A model generated the notes under the pieces. That model made no database searches and was not told the origin of the DNA. It saw only the letters and a list, made by a program, of their open reading frames with translations. The position numbers and the translations under genes were made by a program. Below are positions 42,981 to 51,805 of a stretch of DNA of 64,000 bases, piece by piece. Position 1 is the first letter of the stretch. The number at the start of each line of letters is the position of its first letter. The DNA is from Saccharopolyspora kobensis (GTDB lineage Bacteria; Actinomycetota; Actinomycetes; Mycobacteriales; Pseudonocardiaceae): NCBI RefSeq assembly GCF_900108315.1, contig NZ_FNVB01000008.1, forward strand, positions 61,581 through 125,580. The letters run 5' to 3'.

Positions 42981-45500
42981 TCAGACCGAGGTCGCCTCGC
43001 GGGCACCGGACTGCTGCTCGGGCACCGAGGGGCGGGCCAGGGTGCAGATCAGCTCGTCGTCCTCCACCGAGGCCAGGATGGTGTCGCCGGGCTGCACGTC
43101 GCCGCCGAGCAGCAGCTTCGAGATCCGGTTGTCCAGTTCGGACTGGATGGTCCGGCGCAGCGGGCGGGCGCCGAACTCCGGCTGGTAGCCGCGCTTGGTG
43201 AGCCACCGCTTCGCCTCGTCGGTGACCTCCAGGTCCACCTCCTGCGCGCGCAGCAGCCGCTTGCTGCGGTCCAGCAGCAGGTCGACGATGTGCGACAGGT
43301 CGTCCTCCGCCAGCCGGTGGAAGATGATGATGTCGTCGATGCGGTTGAGGAATTCCGGCGCGAAACCGACGTGCAGGTCGTCCATCAGCTGGTCGCGGAT
43401 GTCCTCCACCGATCCCTCGTGCGCCAGGATCCGCTGGGCGCCGATGTTGCTGGTCATGATCACCACGGTGTTGCGGAAGTCCACGGTGCGGCCCTGCGCG
43501 TCGGTGAGCCTGCCGTCGTCGAGCACCTGCAGCAGCGCGTTGAACACGTCCCGGTGCGCCTTCTCGATCTCGTCGAACAGCAGCACGCTGTAGGGCTGGC
43601 GGCGGACCTTCTCGGTCAGCTGCCCGGCCTCCTCGTAGCCGACGTAGCCGGGCGGGGCGCCGAGCAGCCGGGACACCGTGTGCCGCTCCTGGAACTCGCT
43701 CATGTCGAACCGGATCAGCCGGTGCTCGTCGCCGAAGAGCATCTCGGCCAGCGTCTTGGCCAGCTCGGTCTTGCCGACGCCGGTGGGGCCCAGGAACAGG
43801 AACGAGCCGATCGGCCGGTTCGGGTCGCCCATCCCGGCCCGGCTGCGCCGCACCGCCTCGGCGACCGCGGTGACCGCCTCGTCCTGGCCGACGACGCGGT
43901 CGTGCATCGCCTCCTCCAGCTTCAGCAGCCGCTCCTTCTCGCTCTCGGTCAGCTGCGAGACGGGGATGCCGGTGCGCTTGGAGAGCACCTCGGCGATGTC
44001 CTGGACGGTGACGTCGGTGATGCCCTCGCGCCGCTCGGCGATTCCGGCCAGCTCGCCCTCGGCGACCTCGATCCGGTGCTTGAGCTCGGCGGCCCGGTCG
44101 AACTCCTCGGCGGCGACCGCCTGGTCCTTCTCCCGCCGCAGCTTGGCGATCTCGTCCTCGCGCTCGCGGGTTCCGGAGCTGCGGTGCAGGGTGCGCAGCC
44201 GGACGCGGGCGCCGGTCTGGTCGATGAGGTCGATCGCCTTGTCCGGCAGGAATCGGTCGCTGATGTAGCGGTCGGACAGCGTCGCGGCGGCGGCCAGCGC
44301 GTCGTCGGTGAACCGCACGCCGTGGTGCGCTTCGTAGGAGTCGCGCAGGCCTTCCAGGATCTGGATGGTCTCCTCGACGGTCGGTTCCGGGATCATCACC
44401 GGCTGGAAGCGCCGCTCCAGCGCGGCGTCCTTCTCGACGTGCCTGCGGTACTCGTCGATGGTGGTGGCGCCGACGACGTGCAGCTCACCGCGGGCCAGGG
44501 CGGGTTTGAGGATGTTGCCCGCGTCCATGCTGCCCTCGGCCGCGCCCGCGCCGACCACGGTGTGCATCTCGTCGATGAACATGATCACCGAGCCCTCCGC
44601 GGCGCGGACCTCGTCGATGACCTTCTTCAGCCGCTGCTCGAACTCGCCGCGGTACTGGGCGCCCGCCACCAGCCCGGTCAGGTCCAGCGCGACCACCCGC
44701 TTGTCCTGCAGGGTCTCCGGGACGTCGCCGGAGACGATGCGCTGCGCGAGGCCTTCCACGATCGCGGTCTTGCCGACACCGGGCTCACCGATCAGCACCG
44801 GGTTGTTCTTGCTGCGCCGGGACAGGATCTCCACGGTCTGCTCGATCTCGTCGCCGCGGCCGACCACGACGTCGACCTTGCCCGCTCGCGCCTCGGCGGT
44901 CAGATCGCGGCCGTACTCGTCGAGGGTCGGGGTCTCGCTGCTGGGCGCGGCCGGAGTGCCTTCCGCCGCTGCCGAGCGCTCGACGCGGTCGCGGAGCCGG
45001 TCGGTGTTGATCTCCTGCGAGTCCAGCATCCGCACCGCGGCCGCGTCCGGGTCGTCGAGCAGCGCGGCGAGGATGTGCTCCGGGCCGATGTAGGAGGCGC
45101 CGGCGGCCTGCGAGCGGGCGTGCGCGCCGATCAGCACCCGCTTGGCCGCCGGGGTCAGGCCCGGGTTCGCCGACGGCTGCTCGCTCTCACCGGGCAGGAT
45201 CTCGGCGATCCGGCTCGCCAGGTGGTCCGGCTCGGCGCCGGCCTGCTCCAGCAGCTTGCGCGTCGCGTCCACCTGGGTGGCGGCCCAGAGCAGGTGCTCG
45301 GTGTCCAGGTCGGCGCTGCCGTCCTGCTCGGCGCGGGCGGAGGCGCGGCTGATCAGGTCGGTTGCGGACTCGGTGAGCAGCCGCCCGATCGGCACCCGCT
45401 GCACGGCGGGCGGCGAGGTGCGCGGCGACATGCCGAAGAACCGGTTGAGCAGATCGGCGAAGGGATCTTGACCGCCGAATCCGGAAGGAAAACTCATCAT
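42981..45500 (-). CDS. ClpC-like AAA+ ATPase lacking the ClpP-binding loop
   Basis: An 839-residue double-ring Hsp100 unfoldase. Clp_N repeats (about 40-190), NBD1 with GEPGVGKTA and [11 protein letters not shown], a short middle region with a UVR-like stretch ([20 protein letters not shown]), and NBD2 with [18 protein letters not shown]. The short UVR-type middle region is that of ClpC, not the long coiled coil of ClpB. After [12 protein letters not shown], however, the segment leading to [11 protein letters not shown] is about 10 residues shorter than in ClpC1 and has no LGF-type loop for docking ClpP. It may therefore act as a disaggregase. Start ATG at 45500 or 45497. Confidence 0.88.
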   Translation of the reverse strand: MMSFPSGFGGQDPFADLLNRFFGMSPRTSPPAVQRVPIGRLLTESATDLISRASARAEQDGSADLDTEHLLWAATQVDATRKLLEQAGAEPDHLASRIAEILPGESEQPSANPGLTPAAKRVLIGAHARSQAAGASYIGPEHILAALLDDPDAAAVRMLDSQEINTDRLRDRVERSAAAEGTPAAPSSETPTLDEYGRDLTAEARAGKVDVVVGRGDEIEQTVEILSRRSKNNPVLIGEPGVGKTAIVEGLAQRIVSGDVPETLQDKRVVALDLTGLVAGAQYRGEFEQRLKKVIDEVRAAEGSVIMFIDEMHTVVGAGAAEGSMDAGNILKPALARGELHVVGATTIDEYRRHVEKDAALERRFQPVMIPEPTVEETIQILEGLRDSYEAHHGVRFTDDALAAAATLSDRYISDRFLPDKAIDLIDQTGARVRLRTLHRSSGTREREDEIAKLRREKDQAVAAEEFDRAAELKHRIEVAEGELAGIAERREGITDVTVQDIAEVLSKRTGIPVSQLTESEKERLLKLEEAMHDRVVGQDEAVTAVAEAVRRSRAGMGDPNRPIGSFLFLGPTGVGKTELAKTLAEMLFGDEHRLIRFDMSEFQERHTVSRLLGAPPGYVGYEEAGQLTEKVRRQPYSVLLFDEIEKAHRDVFNALLQVLDDGRLTDAQGRTVDFRNTVVIMTSNIGAQRILAHEGSVEDIRDQLMDDLHVGFAPEFLNRIDDIIIFHRLAEDDLSHIVDLLLDRSKRLLRAQEVDLEVTDEAKRWLTKRGYQPEFGARPLRRTIQSELDNRISKLLLGGDVQPGDTILASVEDDELICTLARPSVPEQQSGAREATSV

Positions 45501-45660
45501 CCACCGCCAGGGCCTGTAGGTCGGGACCGGGACGACGCCGCGCCGAACCACCGCGCAAAGCGCGTCTACCAGCCCAAATAGACCAACCTCACGGCCTGGC
45601 CGCAACGCGGCACCCAAGCTCCCCCGGCCGTACAATGCACCGCCCGACCAGACCCGGGGC

Positions 45661-45769
45661 TGCAATTTCAATTGAAATCAGACGTCCGATTTCAATTGAA
45701 ATTGCAGCAGGTGTCCGCGTGTCGGGCGCCGGACACGCCGACACGACGTGCAATTTCAATTGAAATTGC
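45661..45769. repeat. Family A element, copy 4 (right module halved)
   Basis: Left module 45661-45706 is AATTTCAATTGAAATC, AGACGTCC, GATTTCAATTGAAATT. The GC hairpin CGTGTC/GACACG follows. The right side has one palindrome only, CAATTTCAATTGAAATTG. It ends 21 bp from the stop of the acyltransferase gene and lies upstream of the ClpC-like gene. Confidence 0.92.
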
Positions 45770-45790
45770 GGTCCGTGACCGCGCCGGGCG

Positions 45791-46705
45791 TCAGCCGAGG
45801 AAGACGTTGGTGCGCTGGGAGAGCAGGCGGTAGAGGGTGTGCTGGATGTTCTCGCGGACCTGGTCGCTGAGGCTGAACACCAGCATCGGGTCGTCCGCCG
45901 CGCCCTCCGGGTAGGACGCCGTCTCGATCGGCTCGCCGAACTCGATGTACCACTTCGACGGCAGCGGCACCGCGCCCAGCAGGCCGAAGTGCGGGAAAAG
46001 CGGCGTGACCGGGAAGTACGGCACGCCGAGCAACCGGGCCAGCGGCTTGATGTCGGCCAGCTTCGGGTAGATCTCCTCCGCGCCCACGATGGCGCAGGGC
46101 ACGATCGGCGCCCCGGTGCGCAGCGCCGCGGAGATGAAGCCGCCGCGCCCGAACCGCTGCAGCTTGTAGCGGTCCTTGAACGGCTTGCCGATGCCCTTGA
46201 AGCCCTCCGGCCAGACGCCCACCAGCTCGCCACCGGTCAGCAACCGCTCGGCGTCCGGGTTGCAGGCCAGCGTGTGCCCGGCCTTGCGGGCGAGCGCGCC
46301 GAGCACCGGCAGCTGGAACACCAGGTCGGCGCCGAGCATCCGCAGGTGCCGGGACGCCGGGTGGTGGTCGTGCAGCGCGACGGTCGTCATGAGCGCGTCC
46401 CACGGCAGCGTGCCGGAGTGGTTGGCCACCACCAGCGCGCCGCGGTCCCCGGGCACGTGTTCGAGGCCGATCGCCTCCACCCGGAACCACTTGTCGTAGA
46501 ACGGGCGCAGGAGCCGGAGGAACACCTCGTCGGTCAGCTCCTCGTCGAAGCCGAACTCGTCGACCTGGTAGTCGCCGAGCAGCCGGCGCCGGGCGAAGGC
46601 CAGCACCTCGGCGACGGCGTCCTCCCAGCCCGGCTCGGCGGGTTCCGGGGCCTTCCGGTCCCGGTCCTCCGGCCGCAGCGGGATCACCTGCGCATCCGGC
46701 ATCAC
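45791..46705 (-). CDS. PlsC-type acyltransferase
   Basis: 304 residues of the 1-acylglycerol-3-phosphate acyltransferase family. The acceptor/catalytic motif is NHSGTLPWDALM (about 93), with GVWPEGFKG (about 155) as the phosphate-binding motif and APIVPCAIVGAEEIYP further on. Related mycobacterial proteins (Rv0502 type) keep the same motif spacing. The first residues are polar, and no strong membrane helix is evident, so it is probably peripheral. GTG 46705 overlaps the epimerase stop (GTGA) and ATG 46702 gives TGATG; either couples the two genes. Confidence 0.85.
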   Translation of the reverse strand: MMPDAQVIPLRPEDRDRKAPEPAEPGWEDAVAEVLAFARRRLLGDYQVDEFGFDEELTDEVFLRLLRPFYDKWFRVEAIGLEHVPGDRGALVVANHSGTLPWDALMTTVALHDHHPASRHLRMLGADLVFQLPVLGALARKAGHTLACNPDAERLLTGGELVGVWPEGFKGIGKPFKDRYKLQRFGRGGFISAALRTGAPIVPCAIVGAEEIYPKLADIKPLARLLGVPYFPVTPLFPHFGLLGAVPLPSKWYIEFGEPIETASYPEGAADDPMLVFSLSDQVRENIQHTLYRLLSQRTNVFLG

Positions 46706-47766
46706 GACTCCACATCCCGCGCGGCGGACGACCCGCGCAGCTTCACCAGCAGCTCCCCGGCGCCGTGCTCGGCCGCCCGGACCGTCTCGGGATCCACCAC
46801 CGGCCGCAGGCCGCGACCGCTGACGAAGTCGTCGAACGCCTGCTGCGTGGTCCAGCGCGGGGTGAACCCGAACTGCTCGCGGAGCCTGGTGGTGTCCAGC
46901 ACCCGGCCGAAGTTGAGGTAGCGCAGCTGCTCGGAGGAGAAGTCGACGAGCCGCGCGCCGCGGAAGAACTGCGTCACCGGCAGCACCGCCGGGCCGGGCA
47001 GCGGCAGCGCGATCCGCCCGGCCCGACGGATCGCCTGGGACAGCATGAGCACGCCGTCACCGGCCACGTTGAAGATTCCGGGGCGCTCGGCCAGCGTCGC
47101 GCGTTCCAGCACCGCCAGCGCGTCCTCGGAGTGCAGCAGCTGCAACCGCGCGTCGAAGCCCAGCACGGTCGGCACCACCGGCAGCGCGAAGTAGCGGGTG
47201 AGCATCGCGTCGATGCGCGGGCCGATCAGGTTGCTGAAGCGCAGCGTGGTGATGTCCACGTCGGGGCGGCGCCTGCCGAAGCCGCGCACGTAGCCCTCGA
47301 TCTCCACCGCGTCCTTGGCGTACCCGGACGACGGCAGGTCCTTCGGCTCCATGTCCTCGGTGAACACCGCGGGATCCCGCGAGCTCGACCCGTACACGGC
47401 GCAGGTGGAGCGGACCACGAGCTTGCGCACCTGCGGCGACTGCTGGCAGGCGGCCAGCAGCTGCATGGTGCCGATGACGTTCATCTCCTTGACCGCGGCG
47501 CGCCCGCCGGGCCCGGGGTGGGTGTTGACCGCCGCGTGCACCACGGTGTCGACGCCGGCGTTGGCGATGACCTTGCCGATCAGCGGGTTGCGGATGTCGG
47601 CGCGGACGAACTCGGTGCGCCCCATCCTGCGCAGCAGGTCGCGACCGGGCTGCACGGTGTCGACGCCGAGCACCCGGCCGATCGCGGGATTGGCGGCCAG
47701 TCGCGCGGCGAGGTGTCCGCCCAGGAAGCGGCTGACCCCGGTCACCAGCACGACGTTCGGGCCCAT
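46702..47766 (-). CDS. NAD-dependent epimerase/dehydratase-like protein
   Basis: A 354-residue extended-SDR protein. VLVTGVSRFLGGHLAARL at the N-terminus binds NAD(P), and VRADIRNPLIGKVI and HAAVNTHPGP follow. At the usual catalytic YxxxK position it reads SGYAKDAVE, with Lys two residues rather than four after Tyr, so catalysis as a classical epimerase is doubtful. The ortholog in mycobacteria is called GalE2, without proof of sugar epimerisation. ATG has GGGAG 4 nt upstream. It lies in a conserved block: acyltransferase, this gene, bS22, HTH protein, proC. Confidence 0.82.
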   Translation of the reverse strand: MGPNVVLVTGVSRFLGGHLAARLAANPAIGRVLGVDTVQPGRDLLRRMGRTEFVRADIRNPLIGKVIANAGVDTVVHAAVNTHPGPGGRAAVKEMNVIGTMQLLAACQQSPQVRKLVVRSTCAVYGSSSRDPAVFTEDMEPKDLPSSGYAKDAVEIEGYVRGFGRRRPDVDITTLRFSNLIGPRIDAMLTRYFALPVVPTVLGFDARLQLLHSEDALAVLERATLAERPGIFNVAGDGVLMLSQAIRRAGRIALPLPGPAVLPVTQFFRGARLVDFSSEQLRYLNFGRVLDTTRLREQFGFTPRWTTQQAFDDFVSGRGLRPVVDPETVRAAEHGAGELLVKLRGSSAARDVES

Positions 47767-47882
47767 GCGTCTCCCTGCGTCTCGACCACGGCCACCACGG
47801 GCGATGCTACCGCCATCGGAACCACCGACGGCTACGACGCGGTTACCAACGAGTGCTGGGCCGGTTCTGCCTGTCCACGGTT

Positions 47883-47924
47883 CGTGAGCGCTTTGGGGGG
47901 CTATGACACCCCAAAGCACTCACG
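47883..47924. repeat. Family C palindromic element, copy 3
   Basis: Arms CGTGAGCGCTTTGGGG (47883-47898) and CCCCAAAGCACTCACG (47909-47924) around GGCTATGACA. One arm carries GCG and the other CAC, giving a single G-T type mismatch. It lies between bS22 and the epimerase gene. Confidence 0.88.
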
Positions 47925-47993
47925 GACCATCACCTGCCGAAACCTCCGCGCCGCCGAAGCACCCGGCGCGCGGGAAAGCCCGGAAAACAACAC

Positions 47994-48024
47994 CGCCGCC
48001 GACCCCTGCAGGTGGTCGGCGGCG
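47994..48024 (-). terminator. Terminator of bS22 gene
   Basis: CGCCGCCGACC and GGTCGGCGGCG form an 11-bp stem with a 9-nt loop, beginning 10 bp after the bS22 stop. Confidence 0.75.
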
Positions 48025-48033
48025 GCGCGCAGG

Positions 48034-48135
48034 TCACTTGCCCAACTTGCGACGCTGAACGCGCGTCTTGCGGAGCAGCTTGCGGTGCTTCTTCTTGGAC
48101 ATGCGCTTGCGGCGCTTCTTGATGACCGAGCCCAT
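48034..48135 (-). CDS. Small ribosomal subunit protein bS22
   Basis: 33 residues beginning [20 protein letters not shown] and ending [11 protein letters not shown]-like (here [11 protein letters not shown]). It is extremely basic and almost identical to the mycobacterial 30S protein bS22 (Rv0500B, AURKAIP1-type domain), which binds near the decoding region. ATG with GGAG 5 nt upstream. It is too short for most gene callers. Its position between the epimerase and the HTH protein before proC is the same as in mycobacteria. Confidence 0.92.
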   Translation of the reverse strand: MGSVIKKRRKRMSKKKHRKLLRKTRVQRRKLGK

Positions 48136-48506
48136 GCGGACTCCTTCACTCTTGACGGCAGTTCGAACGTCTTCCGCGCCGGCGCAGCCGAGATGAGCGC
48201 ACCAGGCACGACCACCCCAGAACTTTACCTGCCCTGGTGCGACCCCCTGCCGCCGTGGTCCTCCAAACGCCTCCGGGCACCGTCACCGACCGGTTCCGAT
48301 GCCCGGCCACCAGCGTCAGAACGGCCTGTTCGGTGGTCGGCCAGCGGGACCCGAGTGCTTCCCCGGACCGCGGGTGCCTCTCCTGGTGCGCGCCCAGGAT
48401 GAGCCGTCCTCGCCGGGAAACCACTCAGGACCCACCGGTGGTCACCCTGCGCACAAAGCGGCTGCCGCCGCTCGCACGAGCGCGGACGGCTCCGCCAACA
48501 GTGCTC
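48136..48506. other. Intergenic region upstream of bS22
   Basis: A 371-bp gap between the HTH gene's stop and bS22. It should hold the bS22 promoter, but no clear box was identified. No repeat family copy and no convincing small ORF was found. Confidence 0.4.
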
Positions 48507-48731
48507 TCAGCCCGCGTTGTAGTAGGCGCTCTCCAGGTAGGCGTGGACGTCCTTCTCCGCCACCCGGAACGACCGGCCCACGCGTGCTGCGGGCAGGTCA
48601 CCGGCGTGGACGAGCCGGTAGACCGTCATCTTCGACACCCGCATCAGCTTGGCGACCTCGGCGACGGTGAGGAACCGCACCTGGCCCATGTCCGGCGGCG
48701 CCTGTTGGCTGGGTTCGGAGTTCGCAGACAT
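48507..48731 (-). CDS. BldC/excisionase-type HTH protein
   Basis: A 74-residue MerR-like DNA-binding protein: LTVAEVAKLMRVSKMTVYRL (HTH, about 22-41), HAGDLPAARVGRSFRVAEKD (wing), ending AYLESAYYNAG. Often labelled excisionase, but it sits in a conserved core block (Rv0500A position) with no prophage around, so a chromosomal regulator is more likely. GGTGAAG lies just before the ATG. It is related in fold to BldC at 18350 but with a different wing. Confidence 0.85.
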   Translation of the reverse strand: MSANSEPSQQAPPDMGQVRFLTVAEVAKLMRVSKMTVYRLVHAGDLPAARVGRSFRVAEKDVHAYLESAYYNAG

Positions 48732-48949
48732 GCTTCACCGTGCCCTTCGGCACGTGTCGCGCCGTCGGCTTCCCCTTCCGACGGAAACCTCACGCACGTG
48801 CTCTATCGAGAGTAGCGGGACGGCTGGGGAACCTGCGATGGCCGAATTACCTGAGTATTCGCCCGTCCTTCAAAAGCTGTCGGCGAAGCCGTCCTCGCTT
48901 GTGGAAGCGGCGTCAGCCGCTTGCATCCACCTACGCACGGCGACCACCG

Positions 48950-49013
48950 GCGGGCTCTGGCGAGGACGGCCCCTCCGCGTGTATTCGGTCATCTCAGGTT
49001 CCGCTGAGCGACG
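48950..49013. repeat. Family B remnant, one arm
   Basis: GGCGAGGACGGCCCCTCCGC, then CGTGTATTCGG and TCTCAGGTTCCGC follow the order of the inner and right parts of copy 4, with a deletion of about 20 bp and no intact left arm. It is just 3' of proC. Confidence 0.55.
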
Positions 49014-49042
49014 ACCCGAGCAACGCGACCACGAACAGGCAC

Positions 49043-49858
49043 TCAGTCGCGGTCCTGGTGGGCGGCGCCGAGCTCCACGGACCTGTCGCGAGCAGCCTCG
49101 ATGGCGTCGATCAGGGCCGCTCGGACGCCGTGCTTCTCCAGCTCGCGGATGCCCGCGATGGTGGTCCCGGCCGGTGAGGTGACCGCCTCGCGCAGCATCA
49201 CCGGGTGGCCGCCGCCCTCGCGGAGCATCGCGGCGGCGCCGACGGCCGACTGCACGATGAGATCGGCGGCCGTGGCGCGCGGGATGCCCAGCAGGATCCC
49301 GGCGTCGATCATCGCCTCGACCAGGTAGAAGAAGTACGCCGGGCCGGAGCCGGACAGAGCGGTGACCGCGTCCTGCTGGCCCTCGGGCACGCGCACCACC
49401 TTGCCGACGCTGCCGAGCAGCTCCTCGACCAGCTCCAGGTCGGCGTCCGACGCGCGGGAGCCGCCGGAGATGGCGCTCATGGCCTCGCCGACCAGCATCG
49501 GCGTGTTCGGCATCACCCGGACCACCGCGGTGCCCTCGGGCAGCCGCCGCTCGAACAGCGCGGTGGGCAGGCCCGCGCACAGCGACACCACGAGCTTGCC
49601 GGACGGCAGGTTCGGGGCCATCTCGTCGAGCAGCGGCTCGATGTCCTGGGGCTTGACGGCGACGACGATGACGTCCGCGCGCTGCACCGCGGTGGCCACG
49701 TCCACGTGCGTGATGCCGTAGGCCTTGGTCAGCTCGGCCGCGCGCGTCGCGAACCGCTCGGTGAACAGCAGGTCCGCTGGCGCCCGCCCGGCCTTCAGCA
49801 GCCCCGTCAGCAGGGACTCCCCGATCTTTCCGGCTCCGAGTACGGCGATCGTCGTCAT
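49043..49858 (-). CDS. proC: Pyrroline-5-carboxylate reductase
   Basis: A 271-residue NAD(P)H enzyme for the last step of proline synthesis. N-terminal Rossmann fold starts TTIAVLGAGKIGESLLTGLL, with VVAVKPQDI, RVMPNTPMLVGEAMSAI and the substrate-binding SGSGPAYFFYLVEAMIDAG near residue 165. The C-terminal helices HPVMLREAVTSPAGTTIAGI form the dimer. ATG start. It is divergent from the acyl-CoA synthetase gene with 155 bp between. Confidence 0.95.
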   Translation of the reverse strand: MTTIAVLGAGKIGESLLTGLLKAGRAPADLLFTERFATRAAELTKAYGITHVDVATAVQRADVIVVAVKPQDIEPLLDEMAPNLPSGKLVVSLCAGLPTALFERRLPEGTAVVRVMPNTPMLVGEAMSAISGGSRASDADLELVEELLGSVGKVVRVPEGQQDAVTALSGSGPAYFFYLVEAMIDAGILLGIPRATAADLIVQSAVGAAAMLREGGGHPVMLREAVTSPAGTTIAGIRELEKHGVRAALIDAIEAARDRSVELGAAHQDRD

Positions 49859-50013
49859 GCCGCTCAGGGTGCCAGAACACGCTGCGCGAACGACGTCAGC
49901 CGCCGCTGTCCGATTCGTCCCGAGATCTCCCGCGGCACGATCACAGCGGCTACTGTGGCTGCCACCACAGCGCCCGCCACGGCCGAGCGATCCAGACCGA
50001 AGGAGCTCTGATC

Positions 50014-51642
50014 ATGTTCAGCACGATGCAGGACGGGTCCCTGACGATCGCCCGCATCCTCGAGCAGGGCAGCGGCCCGCACGGCGCGTCGGCCCAGGTC
50101 ATCACCTGGACCGGCGAGGGTTCGCGGCGCCGCACCTACGCCGACGTGGGCCGCCGGGCGGCGCAGCTGGCGCACGCGCTGCGCGGCCTCGGCGTCACCG
50201 GCGACCAGCGCGTCGGCACGTTCATGTGGAACAACGCCGAGCACCTGGAGGTCTACCTCGCGGTGCCGGCGATGGGCGCCGTGCTGCACACGCTGAACAT
50301 CCGGCTGTTCCCGGAGCAGCTCGTGTACGTGGCCAACCACGCCGAGGACGAGGTGGTGGTGGTCGACACGACGCTGCTGCCGCTGTTCGGCAAGCTGCTC
50401 CCGGAGCTCAAGACGGTTCGGCACGTGGTCGTCGCGGGCGGCGGCGCGGCCGGGCTGGAGGCGCCGCAGGGCGTCCAGGTGCACGACTACGAGGAGCTGT
50501 TGTCCGGGCGGCCGGTGGAGTTCGACTGGCCCGAGGTGGACGAGCGATCGGCCGCTGCGATGTGCTACACCTCCGGCACCACGGCCAACCCGAAGGGCGT
50601 CGTCTACTCGCACCGCTCGATCTACCTGCACTCGATGCAGGTGTGCATGACCGACGGGATGGCGCTGTCGCAGGCGGATCGCGCGCTGGCGATCGTGCCG
50701 ATGTTCCACGCGATGTCCTGGGGCCTGCCGTACGCGGCGTTCATGGTGGGCGCCTCGATCGTCATGCCGGACCGGTTCCTGCAGCCCGAGCCGCTGGCGA
50801 AGATGACCGCGGCGGAGCGCCCGACGATGGCCGCGGCGGTGCCGACGATCTGGCAGGGCGTGCTGCAGTACCTGTCGGCGAATCCGCACGACGTGTCCTC
50901 GCTGAGCGAGGTCGTGGTCGGCGGGGCGGCCTGTCCGCTGTCGCTGATGAAGACCTTCGAGGAGGAGTACGGCATCACGGTGCTGCACGCCTGGGGCATG
51001 ACCGAGACCTCGCCGCTGGGCAGCGTGTCGCGGGCGCCCGCCGGGACCACCGGCGAGGAGGTCTGGAAGTACCGGGCCAGCCAGGGGCGGCTGCCCGCCG
51101 GCGTGCAGGCGCGGCTGATCGGCGACGACGACCAGGTGCTGCCGTGGGACGGCGAGAGCGTCGGCGAGCTGGAGGTCCGCGGCCCGTGGATCGCCGCCTC
51201 CTACTACGGGGACGACGATCCGGAGAAGTTCCACGACGGCTGGCTGCGCACCGGCGACGTCGGGCACATCAGCCCGGACGGCTTCCTGCAGCTGACCGAC
51301 CGCGCCAAGGACGTGATCAAGTCCGGCGGCGAGTGGATCTCGTCGGTGGACCTGGAGAACAAGGTCATGGGCCATCCCGCGGTCGCCGAGGCGATGGTGA
51401 TCGGGGTGCCGGACGAGAAGTGGTCGGAGCGCCCGCTGGTCGCGGTGGTCCTGCGCGACGGCCAGCAGGTGGACGCTGCGGAGCTGCGCGACTTCCTGGC
51501 GGACTCGGTGGCGAAGTGGCAGTTGCCGGAGTACTGGACGTTCATCGACGAGGCGCCGAAGACGAGCGTGGGCAAGTTCGACAAGAAGCGCCTCCGCAAG
51601 CAGCACGCGGACGGCGGCCTCGACGTGACCCGCCTGGACTGA
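50014..51642 (+). CDS. Fatty-acid--CoA ligase (FadD-type)
   Basis: A 542-residue adenylate-forming acyl-CoA synthetase. P-loop MCYTSGTTANPKGVVYSHRS (about 187), AWGMTETSPLGSVS (about 327), the hinge GWLRTGDVGHISPDGFLQL, and a C-terminal catalytic Lys in KTSVGKFDKKRLRKQ. It would activate medium or long chain fatty acids; the thioesterase gene on the opposite strand is its convergent neighbour, so the pair could act in opposition (inference). ATG with GGAG 8 nt upstream. It is not part of the mycobacterial block, so it may be a lineage-specific insertion next to proC. Confidence 0.9.
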   Translation: MFSTMQDGSLTIARILEQGSGPHGASAQVITWTGEGSRRRTYADVGRRAAQLAHALRGLGVTGDQRVGTFMWNNAEHLEVYLAVPAMGAVLHTLNIRLFPEQLVYVANHAEDEVVVVDTTLLPLFGKLLPELKTVRHVVVAGGGAAGLEAPQGVQVHDYEELLSGRPVEFDWPEVDERSAAAMCYTSGTTANPKGVVYSHRSIYLHSMQVCMTDGMALSQADRALAIVPMFHAMSWGLPYAAFMVGASIVMPDRFLQPEPLAKMTAAERPTMAAAVPTIWQGVLQYLSANPHDVSSLSEVVVGGAACPLSLMKTFEEEYGITVLHAWGMTETSPLGSVSRAPAGTTGEEVWKYRASQGRLPAGVQARLIGDDDQVLPWDGESVGELEVRGPWIAASYYGDDDPEKFHDGWLRTGDVGHISPDGFLQLTDRAKDVIKSGGEWISSVDLENKVMGHPAVAEAMVIGVPDEKWSERPLVAVVLRDGQQVDAAELRDFLADSVAKWQLPEYWTFIDEAPKTSVGKFDKKRLRKQHADGGLDVTRLD

Positions 51643-51669
51643 CCCGCTCCGCCCCGGCGGTCTCGGAAC

Positions 51670-51799
51670 GCAATTTCAATGGAAATTGGACGTCTGATTT
51701 CAATTGAAATTGGCATCCCTTCGGCGCGTCGGTGCCCGACACGCCGAAGGGTGGTGCGACTTCAATTGAAATCGCACCTTAGATTTCAATTGAAATTGC
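51670..51799. repeat. Family A double-palindrome element, copy 5
   Basis: Left module (AATTTCAATGGAAATT, GGACGTCT, GATTTCAATTGAAATT). Hairpin CCCTTCGGCGCGTCGG/CCCGACACGCCGAAGGG (51717-51751). Right module (GACTTCAATTGAAATC, then GATTTCAATTGAAATT). The hairpin stem differs from the other copies (CCCTTC versus CGTC) yet still pairs. It ends 6 bp from the thioesterase stop. Confidence 0.93.
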
Positions 51800-51805
51800 G
51801 GCAGG

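Noticed and set aside
43290-45581. A 763-residue open frame opposite the ClpC-like gene
   Set aside because: It is antisense to a complete AAA+ gene with intact motifs, and its composition (Gly/Val/Asp/Arg/Leu) is that of a mirrored high-GC codon pattern.
48507-48731. Prophage excisionase
   Set aside because: The HTH protein looks like one, but there is no integrase or phage gene and the position is conserved core genome.
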